DNA of 64,000 bases, from NCBI RefSeq assembly GCF_025345565.1, contig NZ_CP054475.1:3823129-3887128 (forward strand), in the 5' to 3' direction. Below are positions 59,042 through 64,000 of the stretch, in pieces. The notes under the pieces were generated by a model that worked only from the letters and a program-made list of their open reading frames with translations, did not search any database and was not told the origin of the DNA. The DNA is from Thalassolituus hydrocarboniclasticus (lineage in GTDB: Bacteria > Pseudomonadota > Gammaproteobacteria > Pseudomonadales > Oceanobacteraceae). The first letter of the stretch is position 1. Each line of letters opens with the position of its first letter. A program made the translations under genes and the position numbers.

Positions 59042-59072
59042 AAAATCCGTTATTTATTCAGAGGGATTTTTT
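59041..59072 (+). terminator. AT-rich hairpin after ydbH
   Basis: AAAAATCC pairs with GGATTTTT around a 15-base loop and ends in T. The right arm is part of a direct repeat (ATTCAG-x-GGGATTTTT at 59057 and again at 59080). A second hairpin (59106-59137) lies before the DUF3297 gene. Confidence 0.4.
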
Positions 59073-59151
59073 CAGATAAATTCAGCGGGATTTTTAAGGC
59101 AGGATGCAACGCACAGAAACAGTCATCTGTGCATTGCCTTGGGCGAAATCT

Positions 59152-59400
59152 TTACTTATAAAAAGCTTCTACTTCGCCTTTCAGTTTAATCAGAATAGGA
59201 CGGCCAAAACGGTCTTTCGCTTTAGGCGAAGGGATTTTTACCCAACCTTCACTGATGCAATACTCTTCAACATCGTTGCGTTCCTTACCATTCAGGCGGA
59301 TACCGATATCGTGTTCAAAGCACTCAGCGACATGATGTGGGCTGCGTGGATTACCGGAGAGATGATCCGGCAAAGCCGGCTTGGCGTTAGTGTCGCTCAT
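59152..59400 (-). CDS. DUF3297 family protein
   Basis: An 82-residue soluble protein: LPDHLSGNPRSPHHVAECFE, then DIGIRLNGKERNDVEEYCIS and GRPILIKLKGEVEAFYK, which match DUF3297 along its length. The function of this family is not known. It is transcribed alone, convergent with ydbH. Confidence 0.9.
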   Translation of the reverse strand: MSDTNAKPALPDHLSGNPRSPHHVAECFEHDIGIRLNGKERNDVEEYCISEGWVKIPSPKAKDRFGRPILIKLKGEVEAFYK

Positions 59401-59576
59401 GTTTATAACCTGATATCAGAAAAAGTGCCCCATTGTAGACAAGGCGGGTTGGCGACTCAATCGGCCTGCGCGCTATTTTCATCAGCACACAGACCTGCCA
59501 GCCAGCACCTCTTCCAACACCCCTCCCAGACCCTGACAGAGTCTTGCTATCGGCGGACACAGCCCCGGAAAGACTA

Positions 59577-59888
59577 TCAGGAGCCCTGCGCCAGATTGGT
59601 AGCGGCAGCCTGCTCATTCTTTAACAGCTCTTTGCGCACAAACAGCTCAACCGGAATAAAGGCGAAAGGAACCAGCGACGCCAGCAACACCAGCAGCCAG
59701 GTCATTACCGACCAACCCTGCTTATGCGACGCCGCCAGCGAAAGAACAAAATACAGCATAAACAGCACACCGTGCGTCATCCCAAGCACATAAACGAAAT
59801 CCCGGCTGATAACGCCCAGCGTGACACACAGAATAACCAGATACGAAATGCCTTCCAGCAGGCTTGAGATCCTGAACAGCTTTAACAT
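59577..59888 (-). CDS. DUF3817 family membrane protein
   Basis: A 103-residue membrane protein with three hydrophobic helices. FRISSLLEGISYLVIL and GMTHGVLFMLYFVLSL are the DUF3817 hallmarks. The ATG at 59888 fits this family, while the longer frame adds a Pro-rich leader. Function unknown. Confidence 0.88.
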   Translation of the reverse strand: MLKLFRISSLLEGISYLVILCVTLGVISRDFVYVLGMTHGVLFMLYFVLSLAASHKQGWSVMTWLLVLLASLVPFAFIPVELFVRKELLKNEQAAATNLAQGS

Positions 59889-60097
59889 GAAATATTCACT
59901 CAGATATGGACAGTAAGGCGGTATAGCACCACATTGGCCGGCGAAGGTAGCAAGGCGCGGAATCGGAGGCAATAAACAATAGGGCTAAAGGTGTAATGTT
60001 TGGTAAATCCGGGCAGGGCTGATAATCAGGCCTGTGCTTGCAAACACAGGCCGGAGGTCTGTCCGAAGGGGTGATTGTGTCTGACTTTGCCAACCAT

Positions 60098-60553
60098 TTA
60101 TTGATTCAGGAAAAAGATCCCTGCAGCGATGAATAAACACCCTGTGATCATCGGAGTGAAATTCCATATTCTGGCTCCGGGCAATAATACGCTATCACTA
60201 TGATTCTTGGGGTTGTAGTAAACCTCAATACTCTCCGTTGAAAGGTACTCTTTTAAGATTTTATTCAGGGAAGACATAGGTTTGTTAACCATGTCAGAGA
60301 AAGTAGCTCTTTTCGATACATACTTTACTCCATCGACTTCATATTCATACTCAACATCAATATGCACGCTCTTCCAGTCGACTACATTTGTCTGAATATC
60401 CTTTGAGATATTCAAACGAGTCCCTTTCTTTAACAGAAATCCGGACGTTTTCTTCCAGCTCCTGCTTTTTACGGCCCTTACAGCAATGTAAGAAAGAGAA
60501 GCAATGATTGCTGTTCCAATAGCAATTAAAATATGTGGCAGATAGTCTTCCAT
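60098..60553 (-). CDS. DUF3592-like membrane protein
   Basis: A 151-residue protein with transmembrane helices near both ends (about 6-25 and 130-148) and a beta-rich soluble middle: VHIDVEYEYEVDGVKYVSKR and SIEVYYNPKNHSDSVL, the DUF3592 pattern. AAGGAAC precedes the ATG at 60553. The gene is clearly richer in A and T than its surroundings, suggesting transfer. Function unknown. Confidence 0.8.
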   Translation of the reverse strand: MEDYLPHILIAIGTAIIASLSYIAVRAVKSRSWKKTSGFLLKKGTRLNISKDIQTNVVDWKSVHIDVEYEYEVDGVKYVSKRATFSDMVNKPMSSLNKILKEYLSTESIEVYYNPKNHSDSVLLPGARIWNFTPMITGCLFIAAGIFFLNQ

Positions 60554-60845
60554 AGATAGTTCCTTAATAGCTAACAGTGTATTAGTGTGCGTGCACATTT
60601 ATTCCGGGCGACTCTTTCGGGAAGCCCCGTGTAATCTATTGACCACGCTGAGAAATCATCCATAACTCAAAAATCTCTTCCGGAAACGCGCACACCTGTT
60701 AACCCAGTTTCCTTCGAGCTGTAAGCTTTTAAACCATATCTTCAGGTTGTTGATGCATTTAACCTTTAACTTACTACCCTCCGGCAAAGCGGGCAAGCAC
60801 GAACACATAGCGGCCACCTGAAGACAGTTGCTATTCGTATCTGTT

Positions 60846-60866
60846 GGTGGGCAGTGCCCACCCTAC
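60846..60866 (-). repeat. REP-like palindrome 1 (GTAG type)
   Basis: On the minus strand GTAG is directly followed by a perfect inverted repeat, GGTGGGCA and TGCCCACC around one base. A GTAG tetranucleotide beside a palindrome is the mark of REP elements mobilised by RAYT transposases. Confidence 0.55.
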
Positions 60867-60901
60867 AACATTTCAATGCGAATAAAGTGCTCTGGTCTGT
60901 C

Positions 60902-60922
60902 GTGGATAAAATCCACTCCTAC
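60902..60922 (-). repeat. REP-like palindrome 2 (GTAG type)
   Basis: On the minus strand GTAGGA precedes GTGGAT-TTT-ATCCAC, a perfect 6-pair stem. It has the layout of Pseudomonas REPs (GTAGGAG, stem, CGA) and the same orientation as palindrome 1, 36 bases away. Confidence 0.55.
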
Positions 60923-61021
60923 AATACAGCGTCTGATTTACCACGCGTCGTTGCGCCTGAATTATGCGCTTACAGGCCGCCGCAGCGAGCGATGATTTTT
61001 CTGATCTGACCCGTCCAACGG

Positions 61022-61360
61022 CTACTCTCTGCCTTTACCCGGCGCATCCATAAACTTAAAACTCACCCACAATAAGCACAAAAAAATCACCGGGAAAATC
61101 TCCGGGAAAACGTCCACCAGCAGCGAATATTCACCGCTGATTACAGCATCCGCTTTACTCAATTTATAACAGCCAAAAAACACCAGCGGATACAGCAGCG
61201 TTCCCCATAAGAAGAATTTGTTCATCAGGCGGTTAAACAGGGGAATTTTTATGCCGGGCTTACTGGCCAGGCCCATCAGGCTGGCTACTGCCACAAAAGG
61301 ATACGCCAGCAAGGGTAAGGCACCGGCGGTGAGGAAAATAATTCTGAGCAGTTCATCCAT
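61022..61360 (-). CDS. Small membrane protein of unknown family
   Basis: A 112-residue protein with three hydrophobic helices (about 7-30, 48-66 and 84-103), short charged loops and a basic C-terminal end (APGKGRE). I do not recognise the family. The ATG at 61360 is the only good start. An inverted repeat lies 24 bases upstream. Confidence 0.6.
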   Translation of the reverse strand: MDELLRIIFLTAGALPLLAYPFVAVASLMGLASKPGIKIPLFNRLMNKFFLWGTLLYPLVFFGCYKLSKADAVISGEYSLLVDVFPEIFPVIFLCLLWVSFKFMDAPGKGRE

Positions 61361-61382
61361 GAGTTATATCCTGTGGGTTGAA

Positions 61383-61408
61383 TACTGCCTGATGTTAATC
61401 AGGCAGTA
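61383..61408. repeat. Inverted repeat between yigI and a membrane protein gene
   Basis: TACTGCCTGA (61383-61392) pairs perfectly with TCAGGCAGTA (61399-61408) around a 6-base loop. It could end yigI or structure the leader of the next gene; no T tract follows. Confidence 0.4.
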
Positions 61409-61448
61409 AGACCGGAATCAGCACGCTGTCAGCCGAATATCAACGATA

Positions 61449-61940
61449 TCAGCCGCACAGATAGGTGCCGGTACCCACCGCAATTAACAGCCCGTCTTCA
61501 TTATGAAATTCCATGCGCGTTACGGCCACTTTATTGCCGATACGCAACAGGGTTGCACTGGCAATAAATTCTTTGCCTTTACCGGGATGGAGAAAATCCA
61601 CACGCATATCAATGGTGCCGAGTTTAGCCAGTTGTTTGGGCCGGTCTTCTTTCGGGATTTCATTTTTGTGCATGCGCTGCCAGGTGGCGATTAACGCCAT
61701 CGCCCCGCCGGTTACATCAAGCGCGGTAGAAATCGCGCCGCCATGCAGAATGCCCTGCAGCCAGTTACCAACCAGATCGTCGCGCATATTCATGCTGAAT
61801 TCACAGCGGGTATCGCTGAGCAGTTTGGGTTTAAGGCCGAGCAGTTTGTTAAACGGAATCTGGTCGAGAAAGTTCATCGCCAGTGTCAGCTCGGTTTTGC
61901 TGAAGCCTTCAGCTTGTGTGGTCATGCCCTCTGCGGTCAT
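61449..61940 (-). CDS. yigI: YigI-like acyl-CoA thioesterase (hotdog fold)
   Basis: A 163-residue hotdog protein. MPFN-like region IPFNKLLG, then LVGNWLQGILHGGAISTALD and GTIDMRVDFLHPGKG match E. coli YigI closely by eye, and LRIGNKVAVTRMEFHNEDG follows. Such proteins hydrolyse acyl-CoA. Two starts are possible: ATG 61940 with AGGGG and ATG 61925 with GAGGG; I took the first. It is divergent from the TetR gene with a paired operator between them. Confidence 0.88.
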   Translation of the reverse strand: MTAEGMTTQAEGFSKTELTLAMNFLDQIPFNKLLGLKPKLLSDTRCEFSMNMRDDLVGNWLQGILHGGAISTALDVTGGAMALIATWQRMHKNEIPKEDRPKQLAKLGTIDMRVDFLHPGKGKEFIASATLLRIGNKVAVTRMEFHNEDGLLIAVGTGTYLCG

Positions 61941-62108
61941 GAAATGCCCCTTTGTCTTTATTGTTATGACTCTGGCCCGCTCTGGTAAAACGGCGGGCAG
62001 GGCATTGTTCACAGGGGACAGGGTGGAGTCAAAGAAAACGCTGGCAAAATCTGCTGCCGGCAGCGGGATTCAGGGGTTCCGCTTTTTTGCCATGGCCCAT
62101 TGACTCAT

Positions 62109-62150
62109 TAGGTCGGCCGTCCTAAATTTAACATTAGGACGTATGACCTA
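62109..62150. promoter_or_regulatory. Paired palindromic operator between yigI and TetR gene
   Basis: Two boxes, TAGGTC-GGCC-GTCCTA (62109-62124) and TAGGAC-GTAT-GACCTA (62135-62150), are mirror images of each other, so the 42 bases form one larger palindrome as well. The shape resembles NemR-type boxes (TAGACC-N4-GGTCTA). It is well placed for control of both divergent units by the TetR protein. Confidence 0.65.
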
Positions 62151-62180
62151 GATCATAAATACCCAGTGGAGCACAAACCT

Positions 62181-62768
62181 GTGGCCAATCAACCAACCAG
62201 AGAACGCATCGTTGCCGAGGCCGATCAGCTGTTTTACCAGCAGGGTTTTGAGCACACCTCGTTTGCGCAAATCGCAGAAGTGCTGGGGATTTCGCGGGGG
62301 AATTTCTATTACCACTTCAAAACCAAAGACGACATTCTGCACGCGGTCATCAGCCATCGCCTTGCCCGCACAGATTCGATGCTCAGTCACTGGGAGCTGG
62401 AAGGGGAAACCCCCACCGACAGAATCCGCAGCTTTATCCATATCCTGCTGACCAATCAGGCCAAAATTACACGTTACGGCTGCCCGGTCGGCACGCTCTG
62501 CACAGAGCTGGGCAAGCTTGATCATCCGGCCAGAGATAACGCCAATGAGCTGTTCACCTTATTCCGCAGCTGGCTGCGGCGACAATTTGAGCAGCTTGGC
62601 CGCCATGCCGATGCCGATGAACTGGCAATGCATTTGCTGGCCTGCAGTCAGGGCGTAGCAACACTGGCCAGCGCATTTCAGGATGAACAATTTCTTCACA
62701 ACGAGGTTAACCGTCTTGAACACTGGTTAACGTCCATCACAACAACAGAGCAACAGGAGTCGCTTTAA
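62181..62768 (+). CDS. TetR family regulator
   Basis: A 195-residue repressor. The N-terminal helix-turn-helix reads TSFAQIAEVLGISRGNFYYH, followed by FKTKDDIL. The ligand domain holds GCPVGTLCTELGKLD with two cysteines, at a place comparable to the redox-active Cys of NemR, so electrophile sensing is possible. GGAG lies 9 bases before the GTG at 62181; another GTG 15 bases upstream is less likely. Its stop overlaps the next start (TAATG). Confidence 0.9.
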   Translation: MANQPTRERIVAEADQLFYQQGFEHTSFAQIAEVLGISRGNFYYHFKTKDDILHAVISHRLARTDSMLSHWELEGETPTDRIRSFIHILLTNQAKITRYGCPVGTLCTELGKLDHPARDNANELFTLFRSWLRRQFEQLGRHADADELAMHLLACSQGVATLASAFQDEQFLHNEVNRLEHWLTSITTTEQQESL

Positions 62769-63055
62769 TGTTTATCGTGCTGTTACGTTTTTCACAGAAT
62801 AAGGCACAGGCCGCTGCCTTTATGGATGCTCACAATGAGTGGCTCAGACAAGGCTTTGCTGATGGAGCTTTTCTGCTGGCAGGCAGCCTGCAACCGGGCC
62901 TTGGCGGCGCGCTTATCGCTCACGGTATTACACGTGATGCTCTTGAGGCCCGGGTAAATCAGGACCCCTTTGTAGCGGAAAATATCGTCAGTGCAGAAAT
63001 ACTGGAAATTGATCCGAAAAAGGCCGATGAGCGCCTGAGTTTTCTGCTGAGTTAA
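62768..63055 (+). CDS. YCII-related (YciI-like) protein
   Basis: A 95-residue protein with MDAHNEWLRQGFADGAFLLA and NQDPFVAENIV, where the His and Asp of the YCII fold are conserved. YCII proteins are small alpha-beta dimers of mostly unknown chemistry, one shown to be a dehydrochlorinase-like enzyme. It is coupled to the TetR gene by a one-base overlap, so it is probably a target of that regulator. Confidence 0.88.
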   Translation: MFIVLLRFSQNKAQAAAFMDAHNEWLRQGFADGAFLLAGSLQPGLGGALIAHGITRDALEARVNQDPFVAENIVSAEILEIDPKKADERLSFLLS

Positions 63056-63077
63056 ACCCTGAATACCGGAGCACATT

Positions 63078-63683
63078 ATGAATACGGAAATTAAAGGCCC
63101 GGATGGTAAACCGCGCTGTCGCTGGTGTGCTGCCGCCCCGGAGTTTTTTGCCTACCACGACGAAGAATGGGGTTTCCCGGTCGACAACGATATCCGCCTG
63201 TTTGAAAAACTTTGCCTGGAAAGTTTTCAGTCCGGACTGAGCTGGCGCACTATTCTGGCCAAGCGGGATAACTTTCGCGCAGCCTTTGCCGGTTTCGATT
63301 TCAACAAAGTCGCGCTGTTTGATGAGTCTGACGTTAAGCGCTTATTAGCGGATGAAGGTATTGTCCGTCATCGCGGAAAAATCGAAGCTGTTATTAATAA
63401 TGCTGCCAAAGCCCGCGACATCGTTGCGGAATACGGTTCGCTTGCTGCGTATTTCTGGCATTTCGAATCCGATAAAAACAGCCTGCCAAAGCCTCAGACG
63501 GTCTCGGCCTCTGAGGCTTCTGCTGCGCTTTCCAAAGCACTGAAAAAACAGGGTTGGAAGTTTGTAGGCCCGACAACGGTGTATGCATTTATGCAGGCCA
63601 TGGGACTTGTTAATGACCATTCCGGCGGCTGCATAATCCGGAAGAAAGTGGAGCAGGCACGCAAGGACTTTAAACGTCCCTGA
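63078..63683 (+). CDS. tag: DNA-3-methyladenine glycosylase I
   Basis: A 201-residue base-excision repair enzyme that removes 3-methyladenine. The zinc site is formed by RCRWCAAAPEF and the C-terminal NDHSGGCI; EEWGFPVDND, SFQSGLSW and VGPTTVYAFMQAMG are typical of Tag. It follows the YCII gene by 22 bases in the TetR operon, tying alkylation repair to that regulator. Confidence 0.96.
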   Translation: MNTEIKGPDGKPRCRWCAAAPEFFAYHDEEWGFPVDNDIRLFEKLCLESFQSGLSWRTILAKRDNFRAAFAGFDFNKVALFDESDVKRLLADEGIVRHRGKIEAVINNAAKARDIVAEYGSLAAYFWHFESDKNSLPKPQTVSASEASAALSKALKKQGWKFVGPTTVYAFMQAMGLVNDHSGGCIIRKKVEQARKDFKRP

Positions 63684-63740
63684 TCTGCAGATATCAGACG
63701 GTGAGTCTGCCCCATCCGCTCAGCAGACTCAGCCGGTTAT

Positions 63741-64000
63741 TCAGACGCCGGCTTCTGCTTCGGCACGCTGTGCCGCCGGAGAGCGGGCGATATAAGCCAG
63801 AGCCTGAGCGGTATCACCTTCGGTGATCGGGTGGAAGCGTGGTGATAACCAGCGCAGCGTGGCCTTTACCAGAAAGCTGAAGCTCGGTACGTGGTCGGTG
63901 TTGCGGCCACAGCGCTCCATTTTCCGGGTCATTTTCAGCCAGCCCCAGCGGCCGATTTTCCGCACTTCTGCATCTTTATCCTGTGCGGCGAGAAAGCGCG
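63741..64000 (-). CDS. Putative metal-dependent hydrolase (C-terminal fragment)
   Basis: The frame is open to the window edge, so only the last 86 residues are seen. They read DKDAEVRKIGRWGWLKM, then SFLVKATLRWLSPRFHPITE, which resembles the C-terminal part of COG3687/PF10118 metal-dependent hydrolases (a WGW/FHP pattern). The start and active site are outside the window. An internal GTG is not the true start. Confidence 0.5.
   Translation of the reverse strand, partial: RFLAAQDKDAEVRKIGRWGWLKMTRKMERCGRNTDHVPSFSFLVKATLRWLSPRFHPITEGDTAQALAYIARSPAAQRAEAEAGV

Larger units (their letters stand above)
60554..61021. other. Gene-free 468-base stretch with two REP-like palindromes
   Basis: No plausible gene is seen on either strand. 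The stretch holds two REP-like palindromes (separate entries) and otherwise unremarkable sequence between two small membrane-protein genes. It may be a remnant of gene loss. Confidence 0.6.

Noticed and set aside
59106-59137. Hairpin with GCACAGA/TCTGTGC arms as a terminator
   Set aside because: No T tract on either strand; noted only in the text of the ydbH terminator entry.

Overview
The window is chromosomal DNA from a gammaproteobacterium. GC is roughly 55 percent by eye, with dense operons and no rRNA, tRNA, CRISPR array, prophage or insertion sequence that I could see. Gene content and order mix enterobacterial and Pseudomonas-like neighbourhoods: tolC / nudF-yqiB-cpdA-yqiA-parE, lptM-lysA-dapF-DUF484-yigB next to cyaA, a SutA-like RNA polymerase-binding protein beside cytochrome c5, and ilvA divergent from rpiA. 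This suits a marine member of the Oceanospirillales or Pseudomonadales (Oceanobacter/Thalassolituus-like). The genus is my inference only.

Layout. 1-2.1 kb: LemA (cut by the window edge), the envelope lipid-transport partners YdbL and YnbE, and the RNA helicase RhlE, all on the minus strand. 2.1-6.1 kb: a solute-binding protein, an MltC-like lytic transglycosylase, cytochrome c5, SutA and a DUF3047 protein. 6.1-13.6 kb: the minus-strand lysine/DAP operon (lptM-lysA-dapF-DUF484-HAD phosphatase, with xerC absent from its usual slot), class I adenylate cyclase and spermidine synthase. 13.7-25.8 kb: both topoisomerase IV subunits (parC, parE), separated by a pirin, three small lipoproteins and a GGDEF-EAL sensor, followed by yqiA-cpdA-yqiB-nudF. 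26-32.2 kb: tolC, then the LPS inner-core/lipid A genes waaA (minus) and hldE-hldD-lpxL (plus, overlapping).

32.2-45.2 kb: a DnaQ-fold exonuclease, a GspE/PilB-type ATPase, a CYTH-CHAD triphosphatase, arginine genes argE-argA with a spermidine-synthase-like gene, a BASS transporter, a porin plus small PstS-like protein, an unusual secreted protein that joins a chalcone-isomerase-like domain to two TonB C-terminal domains, and a patatin phospholipase. 45.3-55.4 kb: a chemoreceptor, a MATE pump, a DUF481 barrel, a Spy/CpxP-like protein, an Smr protein, a DJ-1/PfpI protein, a ribbon-helix-helix protein, a second solute-binding protein, PlsC and IlvA. 55.5-64 kb: rpiA-ydbH (YdbH lies about 55 kb from YnbE/YdbL), small DUF genes, a low-GC patch with REP-like palindromes, a YigI thioesterase divergent from a TetR-YCII-Tag operon around a double operator, and the end of a putative metal-dependent hydrolase.

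Envelope biogenesis is the main theme: YdbH/YnbE/YdbL, LptM, TolC, WaaA, HldE/HldD, LpxL, PlsC, MltC, the porin and the DUF481 barrel. The strongest candidates for undescribed biology are the CHI-coiled-coil-TonB-TonB protein with its porin and binding-protein neighbours, the three related cysteine-containing lipoproteins at 17.1-18.2 kb, and the paired TetR operator at 62.1 kb.
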